Source: an uncultured Pirellulaceae bacterium (GTDB taxonomy: Bacteria > Planctomycetota > Planctomycetia > Pirellulales > Pirellulaceae). From it: DNA of 49,378 nucleotides. Below the pieces are notes generated by a model, which was not told where the DNA came from, ran no database searches, and saw nothing but the letters and a program-made list of their open reading frames with translations. The DNA lies in NCBI GenBank assembly GCA_937981585.1, contig CALJOA010000048.1:1-49378 (forward strand). The letters are read 5' to 3'. This document shows positions 20,251 to 29,616 of the stretch, piece by piece. Position 1 is the first letter of the stretch, and every line of letters starts with the position of its first letter. The translations under genes and the position numbers were made by a program.

Positions 20251-21594
20251 TTATCCCTCTTTCTCGATAACGGTCAGGTTCTCACGCAAAATTGAACCGT
20301 AATTGTTTTTTCCGGGACACACGAAAGTGCAAAGTCCCAAATCCTCTTCCGACAACTCCAACGCGCCAAGTGCCTGGGCATCGTCTGTGTCACCGCTAAG
20401 CAAAGCTCTGAGCAACTGAGTCGGCAGGATGTCGAGCGGCATGACTCGTTCGTAAGTCCCCACGGGAACCATCGCCCGGTGAGACCCGCCCGTGCTGGTC
20501 GTCAACTTGAACAGCTTGTCCTTCAAAAACGAACCGCCGTAAATCTTGGTCAGCGAGAACTTGTCAAAGCCAGGTTTTTGCCAGCCGAGAAACTCACGCT
20601 TGTTACCTTCTTCGAGGACTGAAATCTGAGTGTGGAATCGCCCTAGATAGTTGACGGATTCCTCTGCAGCTCGGCCACATAAAACTGAGCCGGAAATGAT
20701 TCGAGCGTTATTCAGATCGACATCAGCCGCTTTTACGACTTCGTTGAGGTTGGCACCAAGCCGAGTCTTGAACAGCGTTGGTTTGCCAACGCGTGGCCCG
20801 CCCACCGCTACGACTCGTTCGGTCATCAACTGACCGGTCGTGAACAGATGCCCAATTGCAATCACGTCCTGGTAGCCGATTTCCCAGACGGTTTTGTTGG
20901 GTCCAACTGGATCAAGGAAATGAATGTGCGTTCCGGCCAAACCGGCTGGGTGCGGACCTGAAAAAGATTCCATCACAACGTTGGGAATCCCTTCGCCAGG
21001 GACTCGCGAATCATCTCGCGTGCAGACAAAAGTCTTGCCTTCGGTGAGCTGTCGGATCACCTGCAAGCCAGAGGTAAAATTGTCAACGTTTTGGGAGATG
21101 ATTAATTCAGGTTCGGCTGATAACGGATTAGTATCAGTCGCAGTAACAAAAATTGAATTGGATTCCGTGCCCAACACAGGAGTTCTACTGAACGGACGTG
21201 TTCGAAATGCCGTCCAAAGACCCGACTCAACCAGTTGGTCCTCGATCGCTTGCTGGCCAATGTCCGAGAGATCGCTGTGAGTGGCGAACGTGACTTGGTC
21301 GTCTCCTGAAAGCTCAATCTCCATCGAGAGGAACTTTCGTTTCTCGCCTCGATTGACTGCTTTGACAGTTCCGCAACCAGGCGAAGTGAAAATCACGCCT
21401 TCGGTTTTTTTGTCGCGAAAGATCGGCTGACCAAGCTTCACTCGGTCGCCGACATTGACCAGGATCGTGGGTCGCATCCCGATGTAGTCATCACCGAGCA
21501 AGGCAACGGTACTGACCTCAGGTCCGACTTCGACGTTTTGGACTGGCTTGCCTTCGATCGGCAAATCCAATCCTTCCTTAATTCGATGGGCCAT
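20251..21594 (-). CDS. nqrA: Na+-translocating NADH:quinone reductase subunit A
   Basis: The 447-residue peripheral cytoplasmic subunit, recognised by its N-terminal [15 protein letters not shown] and the barrel-sandwich-like segment [11 protein letters not shown]. NqrA takes part in quinone binding in studied enzymes. It is the first gene of the operon; ATG at 21594. The upstream region (21595-21780) contains short repeats and a small palindrome that may be regulatory. Confidence 0.98.
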   Translation of the reverse strand: MAHRIKEGLDLPIEGKPVQNVEVGPEVSTVALLGDDYIGMRPTILVNVGDRVKLGQPIFRDKKTEGVIFTSPGCGTVKAVNRGEKRKFLSMEIELSGDDQVTFATHSDLSDIGQQAIEDQLVESGLWTAFRTRPFSRTPVLGTESNSIFVTATDTNPLSAEPELIISQNVDNFTSGLQVIRQLTEGKTFVCTRDDSRVPGEGIPNVVMESFSGPHPAGLAGTHIHFLDPVGPNKTVWEIGYQDVIAIGHLFTTGQLMTERVVAVGGPRVGKPTLFKTRLGANLNEVVKAADVDLNNARIISGSVLCGRAAEESVNYLGRFHTQISVLEEGNKREFLGWQKPGFDKFSLTKIYGGSFLKDKLFKLTTSTGGSHRAMVPVGTYERVMPLDILPTQLLRALLSGDTDDAQALGALELSEEDLGLCTFVCPGKNNYGSILRENLTVIEKEG

Positions 21595-21670
21595 GTTTAT
21601 TTGGTAATTGGGCTGGTGGTTGATATCTGAGCAGCATCACGATGGCGTCTGCCATTGATCAAAAAGCAGT

Positions 21671-21732
21671 TTTAGTTCGTAGGTTCTAACTACTAGTTCG
21701 TTAGTTCAACGGGACATCGTGAAATTTTTCAC
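21671..21732. promoter_or_regulatory. Short repeats and palindrome upstream of nqrA
   Basis: Between 21671 and 21710 the heptamer-like unit tagttcg/ttagttc occurs three times. At 21719-21732 gtgaaa and tttcac form a perfect 6-base inverted repeat with a 2-base centre. The position, 80-140 bases before the nqrA start, suits operators, but no regulator is identified. Confidence 0.3.
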
Positions 21733-22253
21733 AGGGTATTTCCGAAAAAAACGCGCTTTTTAGCCATCAGTTTGCACTGAGTTCTTAATAAGCGCTTAAA
21801 AGCCAGACGCTGGCAAAGTTGTTTGTGTGAACAGCAAATCGACCGCAAGAACAGGCGATTTGAAGACAAACCATAGCAATGTCAGCTTCGAGGCCCTTAT
21901 TGTTGCATCGGTCTCTAATTTCGTAAATGCCTTTGTTGCGGAAAACAGAAGACTTACTGAATCATTTCTTGGAGCGCGTAAAGCCAATATTTTGCTGAGC
22001 AAATGGAGCAAAACCCGATTCGATTCTGAAGCAGATTACCCAATCCAACTTTCCGGCAACCATCGACCCGATGCGAACACTTAATGCGCGACATGTTCCC
22101 AATAGGCGACAAGAATTCTCGGGAGTGCTAAGCGCTTCGCCCTCCATCTTCGCACTCCCTAAGAAGCAATTTATGAAACGCGGCCTAGCGGCGAGGCGCT
22201 CACACATTTACCGAGCGGCGTCTGGTAAAAGAACCGCGCTGTGGCTTTGGAAA

Positions 22254-22285
22254 GCTGGGGGCTCGCTTACGCTCGACCACCAGCC
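22254..22285. repeat. Palindromic repeat remnant (gctgggg...ccagcc)
   Basis: The outer bases gctgg and ccagc are inverted, with an imperfectly matched interior containing gctcgcttacgctcga. It resembles the core of the family A repeats, which also contain tcgcttacgc, and looks like a degraded relative. No function is claimed. Confidence 0.4.
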
Positions 22286-22418
22286 ACCCGAATTCTGACC
22301 AGCCATCGAATTCCGACCAACCAACTGAAATTGGAACCAGGCCAAAGCAATACCTTTCCTCGAAGATCGTTTACGATGGACGAGTCAGCTCGACATCAAA
22401 CTCAGGACCAATCAAACC

Positions 22419-24845
22419 GTGAACATTGTGCTGCGAATTTGGATTGCCGCATTGATCGGTTGGGCTTCGACCGGTCTATATGCCGATGACACCGGTCACT
22501 GGGTCGGGGAGATCGAGTCCTTCGTTGAACAGCATTGCATTGAGTGTCATGGTTCAGATGACCCGTCGGGCAAACTGGATCTGGAGTCATTTGATTTCAC
22601 GCCGGCACAATTCGACGAGGCCAAGTTCGACACCGAGCCTTGGGAAAGATTGCTTCGGCGGATCGACTCGCGTCAAATGCCACCGCCCAATTCCGCGCGG
22701 CCGTCGGAAGCCAATTATCAAAGTATCGGAGCCGTGTTTTCGAAGCTGCTTGCTCAACGAGCCGAGAAGTTCCCCAATCCTGGAACCGTCGGAGCCTTGC
22801 GGCGGCTGACTCGAACCGAGTATCAAAACTCGATTCGCGATCTGCTGGCGATTGAAATTGATGCCGCCGACTTTCTTCCTCAAGACCAGTCGAGTCATGG
22901 CTTCGACAACATTACCGTCGAAACCCTCTCTCCGATGTTGATGAACCGTTACCTTACCGCGGCGCAAAAGATCAGCCGCGCAGCCATGGGAGGACTGGGC
23001 AACGGACCTGCCGGAGTGACGATCCGAGTTCCGGCAAACCGCTCCCAAGAAGAACATGTTGCTGGACTGCCACTTGGCACGCGCGGCGGAGTGCTGTTGA
23101 AACATCACTTTCCTCAGACCGGTGAGTATGAAATCGAATTGAAGCTCGCGCGCGACCGCGACGAAAAAGTTGAAGGTCTTACTCGAATACATGAAATCGA
23201 CGTCTTACTTGATCGAGCTCGAGTTCATCGCTTTACCGTCAACCCACCCAAGGGAACTGGCGACTGGAACAACCGCGACTATACGCTTAGCGACGCTCAT
23301 TTGAGAAAGCGAATCAAAGTATCAGCTGGGCCACACGACGTGGGGATCACATTCCCCAAAACATTTTCTTCGCTTGTTGAAAATCGTCGCATACCTTTTG
23401 AAACGAATTTTAATCGACATCGGCACCCGAGAAAAACTCCCGCGATCTTTCAGCTCTCGATTGTCGGTCCGTTTTCGCCCGACGGCCCCGGCGACACTCC
23501 GAGCCGTCGGTTGGTGCTGGGCGACGACTACTTTGCTGAGTTCGAATCCAAAAAAACGCCGCAAACAGACGCGGCCGCGACGGAGCAGGCTAAAAAGATC
23601 CTGACGCAGTTCATGCGTCGCGCCTATCGGCGAGCGGTAACTCAGGAAGATCTTGCAACGCCGCTTCGATTCTTCGAGTCTGAAAACGAAGCCAACGGTT
23701 TCGAAGCCGGCATTGAGTCGGCACTCAGTTCCGTGTTGGTCAACCCAAACTTTCTATTCAAGATCGAATCTGAAAAAGAGCCCCAACCTGAGAACGCAAC
23801 AGCGTCACACCCAATCAGCGATTTCGAATTGGCGTCACGGCTGTCCTACTTTTTGTGGAGCAGTTGCCCCGACGAAGAACTTCTGAAGCTTGCCGAGCAG
23901 AACCAACTCAATCAAGACGATGTCCTTGCGGCCCAAGTCCAGCGGATGCTGTCCAATGAAAAATCTCGGTCGTTGACCAGCAACTTTGCCGCCCAGTGGT
24001 TGTACCTTCGTAATCTCGAGTCGGTAACTCCTGATCTGCGGCTTTTCCCGAACTTCGACGACAACTTACGTCAGTCCTTTCGCGGCGAAACGGAACACCT
24101 GTTTGACGATATCGTGCGCAACGACTTGAGCATTCTCAAACTGATCCAATCCAACTACACATTTCTTAATGAGCGTCTGGCAACACACTACGGTGTCCCC
24201 CATGTCACGGGAAGCCACTTCCGCAAAGTCGATCTTGATCCTGAAACCGAATCCGGCAAACGTCGTGGCGGAATCTTGCGGCACGGCAGCATCTTGATGG
24301 TGACTTCGTATGCGACTCGCACCTCGCCGACGATTCGTGGCAACTGGATATTAGAGAACCTGATCGGCTCACCCGCGCCGCCACCGCCACCAGACATTCC
24401 GAACTTGAAGGAAAACACGACGCTTGATATCAGCTCCGTTCGCGAGCGTCTGGCACAACATCGGGCCAATCCGGCCTGCGCGAGCTGTCACGACCTGATC
24501 GACCCGATTGGATTTTCACTCGAAAACTACGATGCGATTGGTCGATGGAGAGACTTTGAGGAGACGTTGGACGTTGATTCGGCCGGCGTTTTGCCGGACG
24601 GGACTAAAATTCACTCGGTGGCCGACTTGGAACGCGGTATACTGGACCGACCAGAAATGTTTGCTCGAACATTGACTCAAAAGCTGATGACGTTTGCGAT
24701 CGGACGGGCAATGGAATCCGAAGACGGTCCGACGATACGACAGAATGCAGCCGACTCAGCAGGAGAAGAGTTTCGGTTTTCGTCGCTCGTAAAGGGCATC
24801 GTGTTGAGCAAGCCATTCAGGATGAAGAGTCCAGATTCGAAGTAA
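22419..24845 (+). CDS. DUF1587/1595/1592/1588/1585 exported cytochrome-type protein
   Basis: An 808-residue exported protein. A short signal peptide (1-22) precedes a cytochrome-like segment with CIECH at 40-44. Then follow, in the standard planctomycete order, DUF1587 (about 125-190), DUF1595 (about 385-445), DUF1592 (about 465-590), DUF1588 (about 610-710, with GGILRHGSILMVTSYATRTS) and DUF1585 (about 725-800). A second haem-type motif, CASCH, lies in PACASCHDLIDPIGF. The start is GTG at 22419. Such proteins are proposed to be exported redox or polymer-processing proteins; the reaction is unknown. It is first of a three-gene cassette with DUF1552 and ankyrin proteins. Confidence 0.93.
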   Translation: MNIVLRIWIAALIGWASTGLYADDTGHWVGEIESFVEQHCIECHGSDDPSGKLDLESFDFTPAQFDEAKFDTEPWERLLRRIDSRQMPPPNSARPSEANYQSIGAVFSKLLAQRAEKFPNPGTVGALRRLTRTEYQNSIRDLLAIEIDAADFLPQDQSSHGFDNITVETLSPMLMNRYLTAAQKISRAAMGGLGNGPAGVTIRVPANRSQEEHVAGLPLGTRGGVLLKHHFPQTGEYEIELKLARDRDEKVEGLTRIHEIDVLLDRARVHRFTVNPPKGTGDWNNRDYTLSDAHLRKRIKVSAGPHDVGITFPKTFSSLVENRRIPFETNFNRHRHPRKTPAIFQLSIVGPFSPDGPGDTPSRRLVLGDDYFAEFESKKTPQTDAAATEQAKKILTQFMRRAYRRAVTQEDLATPLRFFESENEANGFEAGIESALSSVLVNPNFLFKIESEKEPQPENATASHPISDFELASRLSYFLWSSCPDEELLKLAEQNQLNQDDVLAAQVQRMLSNEKSRSLTSNFAAQWLYLRNLESVTPDLRLFPNFDDNLRQSFRGETEHLFDDIVRNDLSILKLIQSNYTFLNERLATHYGVPHVTGSHFRKVDLDPETESGKRRGGILRHGSILMVTSYATRTSPTIRGNWILENLIGSPAPPPPPDIPNLKENTTLDISSVRERLAQHRANPACASCHDLIDPIGFSLENYDAIGRWRDFEETLDVDSAGVLPDGTKIHSVADLERGILDRPEMFARTLTQKLMTFAIGRAMESEDGPTIRQNAADSAGEEFRFSSLVKGIVLSKPFRMKSPDSK

Positions 24846-24857
24846 CTACTCAGACTG

Positions 24858-24887
24858 AGCGTTTCCAGTTTCAGCGTTTCCAGTTTC
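24858..24887. repeat. 15-base tandem duplication
   Basis: The unit agcgtttccagtttc occurs twice in a row, perfectly, 13 bases after the DUF1592-type gene. It adjoins the compound palindromic element at 24922-25151. No function is evident. Confidence 0.7.
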
Positions 24888-24921
24888 CGTTACTGTTTAA
24901 GTTAAGCAATATCAGCGTAAG

Positions 24922-25151
24922 TTTTGAAGTTGCACCCTTTCAACCGCGAAGCGGTGGCAGGATGTAGCCGTGGGTGTAAACCCACGGAAAATGAATAAAT
25001 TATCCCAAAGTCGCGAAGCGACGACATGAACACTTGATGTTCAATTCCTGTCGCCGCTTCGCGGCTTGGTTGTGCGAGCCGATAACCCCATGCTGACGCA
25101 TGGGGCTACATCCTGTCGCCTCTTCGAGGCTGGCAATGTGCAACTTCAAAA
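24922..25151. repeat. 230-base compound palindromic element with terminal inverted repeats
   Basis: Perfect 14-base terminal inverted repeats (ttttgaagttgcac at 24922-24935 and its reverse complement at 25138-25151) bound the element. Inside are four copies of a cgcgaagcg-type motif, two in each orientation (about 24945, 25010, 25048 and 25117), and a pair of aggatgtagcc segments in inverted orientation (24956-24969 and 25104-25117). The hairpins gccgtgggtgtaaacccacg and ccccatg...catgggg are also present. No open frame encodes a transposase. It sits between two genes that probably form one operon, and resembles REPIN- or MITE-like elements. Confidence 0.7.
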
Positions 25152-25230
25152 AGCACGAGCAAGGGTTCCTCCGGTAGACGTTCCCTCGCTAGCGCTTCGG
25201 GCTGGTATTTAGACATGATAGGAGTCAGGC

Positions 25231-26577
25231 ATGATCATAAAAAAGAAATGCATTTCTCGGCGAACGATGCTGCGTGGAACAGGCGTTGCGTTGGCGCTTC
25301 CATTACTCGATGCAATGATCCCGGCTCTTACCGCAACTGCTGCAACTGTGGCAGCTCCGGCGAATCTAAAACGTATTGGCTACATTTACATCCCAATGGG
25401 TTTCAATCCGGCCAAGTGGATCCCGGAAAACGATACGCTGGACAAACTTCCGTTCAGCCTTTCACCGCTGGAGAAAGTCAAAAAACAAGTCACGGTTATC
25501 ACCAACACCGATTTGAAAAACGCTTATCCTGGTTCACATGCGACTTCGAACTCGGCGTTTCTGAGTGCAGCACGTGCCAAGCGAACTGAAAGTACCGATT
25601 ACTTTAACGGAACGACAGTAGATCAGATCGCGGCCAGAAAAATCGGCCAAGGGGTTCAGCTTCCCTCGCTTGAACTTTCAATGGATATCCTTTCAACCGT
25701 TGGCCAATGCGACAACGGTTACGCTTGCGTCTATCAGAATAACCTATCCTGGTCGTCGCCAACTCAGCCGCTTCCCTCAGAAGCCCATCCGCGACTGGCG
25801 TTTGAGACACTGTTCGGCGAAGGCGGAACTCCTGAGCAACGAACAGCCGCACGTGAAAAACGAGCCAGCCTGTTGGATTCGGTTACGCTGGAGATTAAGC
25901 GAATCAAGAATCGCGTTGGCGCTTCAGACCGCGGCAAGATCGACGGCTACCTGCAATCGATCCGCGAAGTCGAAAGACGGATCGAGATGGCCGAGTCGAC
26001 CGCCAAAGACAATCCACTGCCAGATCTTGATCGGCCCGTCGGCGTCCCGGCGGCTTATTCGGACCACGCACGGTTGATGTTCGATCTTCAGTTGCTCGCG
26101 TTCCAAGGTGACATTACTCGCGTCGTCAGTTTTCAACTGGCACGAGAAGCCAGCACGCGGACCTATCCGGAGATCGGAGTTTCAGATCCGCATCATCCGG
26201 TCACTCACCACGGCAACAATCCGGAAAAGCTGGAGAAGGTCGCCAAGATCAATCAGTTTCACGTGTCGCTGTTCGCCGAGTTTCTGGGGAAGATGAAAGA
26301 GATTCCAGAAGGCGACGGGAGCTTGCTGGACCATTCCTTGTACATGTACGGCTCGGGAATGGGCGATCCGGACAAGCACGATCATTCGAATCTCCCGATC
26401 ATCGTTGCTGGTGGCGCGGCCGGCAAAATGCGAGGTGGCCGACACATCCGGTTCAAGAATCCAACGCCGCTTTCGAATCTGCACCTGACGCTACTCAACA
26501 AAGTCGGCGTGCCACTGGAAACTTTTTCCGATAGCACCGGGACGGTTGAAGAACTCTTTGATCCGGTCAATCTGTAG
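25231..26577 (+). CDS. DUF1552 exported protein
   Basis: A 448-residue DUF1552 protein with a Tat-type signal, SRRTMLRGTGVALALPLLDAM from residue 9. Family signatures include IPMGFNPAKWIP, HATSNSAFLS and YMYGSGMGDPDKHDHSNLPI. The function is unknown, but DUF1552 genes nearly always follow DUF1592-type genes in planctomycetes, so the two products probably act together outside the cytoplasm. ATG at 25231 has an aggag ribosome site 6-10 bases upstream. The ankyrin gene starts 2 bases after its stop, indicating one transcript. Confidence 0.94.
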   Translation: MIIKKKCISRRTMLRGTGVALALPLLDAMIPALTATAATVAAPANLKRIGYIYIPMGFNPAKWIPENDTLDKLPFSLSPLEKVKKQVTVITNTDLKNAYPGSHATSNSAFLSAARAKRTESTDYFNGTTVDQIAARKIGQGVQLPSLELSMDILSTVGQCDNGYACVYQNNLSWSSPTQPLPSEAHPRLAFETLFGEGGTPEQRTAAREKRASLLDSVTLEIKRIKNRVGASDRGKIDGYLQSIREVERRIEMAESTAKDNPLPDLDRPVGVPAAYSDHARLMFDLQLLAFQGDITRVVSFQLAREASTRTYPEIGVSDPHHPVTHHGNNPEKLEKVAKINQFHVSLFAEFLGKMKEIPEGDGSLLDHSLYMYGSGMGDPDKHDHSNLPIIVAGGAAGKMRGGRHIRFKNPTPLSNLHLTLLNKVGVPLETFSDSTGTVEELFDPVNL

Positions 26578-26579
26578 AA

Positions 26580-28025
26580 ATGAAAAATATCTATTTCTGC
26601 TTGCCAATTCTTCTTTCTACGATCCTCTTCGTAGCCACCGCCAACGCGCTTCAATCCGAATCTCAATCGCCAATTGCTGACGCAATGGAAAGGCAGGATT
26701 GGACGACGGTTTTGAAGGAATTTCAAAACGATGGTGACGTTTCGGCCACGCAAGCCGACGGAATGACGGCGTTGCACTGGGCTGTTTACCACGGCGACGT
26801 CACAAAGGCTTGCTACTTGATGGAGCGAGGGGCCGACGCGGATGCAAAAACCGCTTATGACGTGACTCCTCTGAGTCTCGCGAGCGAGCTGGGACACGCC
26901 AAAATTGTCAAACGAATGTTGAACGCAAATCCCGGCCTCGACCTGGAGGCCCAGCGGCTTGGTCGTGAGACTCCGTTGATGCTCGCCGCGAGAAATGGAA
27001 ACGCCGAGTTGGTTCGCGTCTTGATCGATGCTGGTGCCAAGCTCGACGCAAAAGAAGTCAAAGGACAAAACGCGTTGATGTGGGCTGCTGCTGCCGGAAA
27101 CGTCAAAGCCGTCGATGAACTGATCAAAGCCGGTGCGGATTTCGAGCATGCCACCGGCTTGGGATTCACGCCGCTGCTGTTTGCCGCCCGCCAAGGCAAA
27201 ACGGATTGCGTTTTGCGATTGCTTGCCGAAGGAATTGATATCAATGCGATCATGAAGCCCAAGAAATCCAACGGACGCAATCCGCGGTATGGAACTTCGG
27301 CAATGATACTTGCAATCGAGAGCGGGCATTTTGAATTGGCGCTGAAACTTATCGCCAAAGGCGCGGATCCAAACGACGAGCGTAGCGGACTGGCACCGCT
27401 TCACGCGATCACGATGGTGCGAAAAACTGAACGAGGCGAGAGCCCCGCAGGCGACCCGCCGCCCCGGACCACCGGTTCGGTCAACAGCCTCGATTTCGTT
27501 CGAGAGATCGTCAAGCTGGGAGCCGATATCAACTTGCAGTTGAAGAAAGGCAAATCACCGGGCAAAGCGAAGCTCAATTCAAAAGGCATGACACCGTTCA
27601 TCTATGCCTCACGTTCGGCCGACATCCCGCTAATGAAGTTGTTCCTTGAACTCGGTGCCGATCCAATGTTGACCAACGCTGATGGGTGCACCGCATTGAT
27701 GGCAGCCGCAGGCATCGGTGTCGTCGCAGTTGGTGAAGAGCCGGGAACTGAAGAAGAAGTCGATGAGGCGATCAAGCTGCTGGTGGAGCTTGGTATCGAC
27801 GTCAACGTGATCGACAAAAATGGAGAAACCGCCATGCATGGTGCGGCGTATCGCAACTTTCCTTCGGCTGTCAGGCGACTGAGCGAATTGGGTGCCGATC
27901 CGAAAATTTGGAATGCCAAGAACAAACACGGTTGGACGCCGCACTCGATCGCGTTGGGCAAACGCCCTGGTAGTGTCAAACCCTCGCCACCTACAACGGC
28001 GGCGCTCAATGAAGCGATGAAGTAG
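26580..28025 (+). CDS. Exported ankyrin-repeat protein
   Basis: A 481-residue protein with a signal peptide (1-24, ending ATANA) and about eight to ten ankyrin repeats from residue 35 to 470 (for example DGMTALHWAVYHGDVTKACYLM and GRETPLMLAARNGNAELVRVL). Ankyrin repeats bind other proteins; export points to a periplasmic partner. The 2-base gap after DUF1552 and the repeated occurrence of ankyrin genes beside DUF1592/1552 pairs in this phylum suggest it scaffolds those proteins. That role is inferred. Confidence 0.9.
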   Translation: MKNIYFCLPILLSTILFVATANALQSESQSPIADAMERQDWTTVLKEFQNDGDVSATQADGMTALHWAVYHGDVTKACYLMERGADADAKTAYDVTPLSLASELGHAKIVKRMLNANPGLDLEAQRLGRETPLMLAARNGNAELVRVLIDAGAKLDAKEVKGQNALMWAAAAGNVKAVDELIKAGADFEHATGLGFTPLLFAARQGKTDCVLRLLAEGIDINAIMKPKKSNGRNPRYGTSAMILAIESGHFELALKLIAKGADPNDERSGLAPLHAITMVRKTERGESPAGDPPPRTTGSVNSLDFVREIVKLGADINLQLKKGKSPGKAKLNSKGMTPFIYASRSADIPLMKLFLELGADPMLTNADGCTALMAAAGIGVVAVGEEPGTEEEVDEAIKLLVELGIDVNVIDKNGETAMHGAAYRNFPSAVRRLSELGADPKIWNAKNKHGWTPHSIALGKRPGSVKPSPPTTAALNEAMK

Positions 28026-28107
28026 GGTTTGTACCGGCTTCGTCCGTTGACGCCTGCGAGTGGATCGCGGAAAATGTCGGATTCCCATTCTCAATTATTC
28101 GACTGTA

Positions 28108-28962
28108 ATGACAAACAAGCGTTTTTTCTGTCTCCGTGGCTGCATGAAATCCGGCACCAACTGGCTTAGCAGCCTGCTAAGTAGCCATCAGGATATCAGC
28201 TGCGTTGGCGAGTTTCATTGGCAGGATATGGTCGAGCGGTTCAACCACAATTTGAACACGCTTCCTCTCTACGGTTCCAAAGAAGCCAAAAATCGCGCGC
28301 GAGATCACTTTGAAGACATGATCCGCAAGTGCCTCATCGACGCTGCCGAACCAGACGCGACCGTTATCGGGGATCGCACGCCGCACACGATCATTCCGGT
28401 GACACTTCGAAACGTTCCCTACATTTCGATCATCCGTGACGGACGCGACATTCTCGTCAGCCGAGCGTTTCATTTGTACAACCACCCAGGCGTCCACCGG
28501 CTGTTTGATCGTATTCCAGCGATGGCGGAAACACTCAAAGCATTTCAAGCAGATCAATGGTACTTTCAAAAGCACCCTGAGAAATTGCTTTGCCACGAAG
28601 TCATGGTCCGCGAGTCGTTGGCGTGGTGGCGAGATTCTCTTCAGCGAGATGAACAAGCCGTCGAGTTGAATCCGAAACTGAAAATTCGCTTCGTGCGTTA
28701 CGAGGACTTACACCAAGACACCTCGGCTGAGCGAGCGGCGCTGTTTGAGTTTCTTGATGTCGATCCAAACCGAGCCGCCAAAATTGAAGGGCATCTAAAA
28801 CCCGGGTTCCAGAAAGAACGTCCCGCCGAATTTCTACGCAAGGGAAAAGTCGGTGACTGGAAGAACTACTTCACTGAGCAGACGTGCCAATGGTTCAAGG
28901 AAGAAGCCGGTGAGCAGCTGATCAAATACGACTATGAATCTTCCAACGATTGGAGCGCGTGA
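28108..28962 (+). CDS. PAPS-dependent sulfotransferase
   Basis: A 284-residue sulfotransferase. The 5'-phosphosulfate loop is KSGTNW at residues 14-19 (within GCMKSGTNWLSSLLSSH) and the 3'-phosphate segment is IIRDGRDILVSRAFH. The C-terminal region has the GDWKNYFTEQ pattern of the cytosolic-type Sulfotransfer_1 family. The acceptor is unknown; sulfated sugars or lipids are possible. ATG at 28108 is chosen over GTG at 28060, as the core fold starts right after it. Its TGA stop overlaps the ATG of the S4 gene. Confidence 0.92.
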   Translation: MTNKRFFCLRGCMKSGTNWLSSLLSSHQDISCVGEFHWQDMVERFNHNLNTLPLYGSKEAKNRARDHFEDMIRKCLIDAAEPDATVIGDRTPHTIIPVTLRNVPYISIIRDGRDILVSRAFHLYNHPGVHRLFDRIPAMAETLKAFQADQWYFQKHPEKLLCHEVMVRESLAWWRDSLQRDEQAVELNPKLKIRFVRYEDLHQDTSAERAALFEFLDVDPNRAAKIEGHLKPGFQKERPAEFLRKGKVGDWKNYFTEQTCQWFKEEAGEQLIKYDYESSNDWSA

Positions 28963-29273
28963 TGGAACAGGAACCCGAATCAGCCTCAGAAAAATTGCCA
29001 GAGGATTCGCTGAAACATTCCCCTGAAAGCAATTCAGAATCAGAACCGGCTAAAGGCGCACCGGCAGGCGTTGCGAAGAAAGAACCAACGATCCACTTGG
29101 ATCAATTTCTGAAGACCTGTGGGGTGGCCACGGGCGGCCAAGCCAAGGTGCTGATCCAGTCCGGCGAAGTGCTGGTCAACGACGAAGTCGAAACGCGCCG
29201 AAGGAAGCAGTTGCGAGTTGGCGACGAGGTGACGCTTGGCGATGTCGTATACGTCGTTTCGCTGGCCGAGTGA
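28962..29273 (+). CDS. S4-domain RNA-binding protein (YbcJ/YaaA-like)
   Basis: A 103-residue protein. An acidic, Ser/Glu/Pro-rich N-terminal tail (1-38) precedes a C-terminal S4-like domain (about 43-103; IHLDQFLKTCGVATGGQAK and VLVNDEVETRRRKQLRVGDEV), the form seen in small YbcJ/YaaA proteins that bind structured RNA. The ATG overlaps the sulfotransferase stop by one base, so translation is coupled, though a shared pathway is not obvious. Confidence 0.9.
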   Translation: MEQEPESASEKLPEDSLKHSPESNSESEPAKGAPAGVAKKEPTIHLDQFLKTCGVATGGQAKVLIQSGEVLVNDEVETRRRKQLRVGDEVTLGDVVYVVSLAE

Positions 29274-29616
29274 AAGTGCTAGAGGATATTTCAAGACTTG
29301 ATTCGACGCTTTTTTCGTAGTGGGATTCGCCAGAATTCCTGACGGTTAAGAGTCCAAAAGGACTTCTGGCGCAGCCCACTACAGTTTTGAAATGGCTTCT
29401 AGCTTGGCTCTCACGCAGGTTGCAAGTTGCATTGAATTTAGTGTCGACCAGAAGTAACGTTTAAGTTGACTCGGCCCGGCTGATATAGTTTAGGCGTCTG
29501 TGTTCCAAAAATCACAACTTAGTCTGATCAGCTCTCGTAAGCGGGGCGAAGGGTCAATTAGCTTCTTTCGCCCGCGCTCGCGAGTCGGGTTGCCATCGAG
29601 TACGGAGTAGCGCTAT
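29274..29616. other. 343-base convergent intergenic region
   Basis: Between the S4 gene and the convergent DUF1559 gene this stretch holds the family C inverted repeat (29278-29403) and, at about 29535-29592, a degenerate repeat (gcggggcgaaggg ... tcgcccgcgctcgcgag, then gtcgggttgcc) related in pattern to family A. No gene is seen. Confidence 0.5.
29278..29403. repeat. 126-base inverted-repeat element (family C)
   Basis: It starts 5 bases after the S4 gene. The inner arms are gtagtgggattcgccagaat (29317-29338) and its inverted counterpart (29361-29382), matching at 19 of 22 positions. The outer arms gctagaggatatttcaag (29278-29295) and its counterpart near 29384-29403 match at most positions. 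A 17-base segment containing cgctttttt interrupts the left arm only. The whole may fold into a long hairpin acting as a terminator. No coding sequence is inside. Confidence 0.7.

Larger units (their letters stand above)
21595..22418. other. 824-base intergenic region between nqrA and the DUF1592 gene
   Basis: This divergent region holds the putative nqrA upstream signals (21671-21732), an inverted repeat with perfect 8-base arms gggagtgc/gcactccc (22121-22128 and 22152-22159) and a palindromic repeat remnant at 22254-22285. Short open frames such as 21827-22084 on the plus strand show no recognisable protein features and are not called. Confidence 0.5.
24846..25230. other. 385-base repeat-filled gap in the DUF1592-DUF1552 cassette
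   Basis: The gap contains the 15-base tandem repeat, the 230-base palindromic element and, at about 25176-25202, a half copy of the family A repeat (tccctcgctagcgcttcggg). An aggag ribosome site at 25220-25225 serves the DUF1552 gene. No coding sequence is seen. Confidence 0.6.

Noticed and set aside
21827-22084. 85-residue plus-strand frame upstream of the DUF1592 gene
   Set aside because: GTG start without ribosome site, no domain, overlapping equally long frames on the other strand.
25215-25589. 124-residue frame overlapping the DUF1552 gene start
   Set aside because: It overlaps the Tat-signal-bearing DUF1552 frame, which has a good ribosome site and family match.
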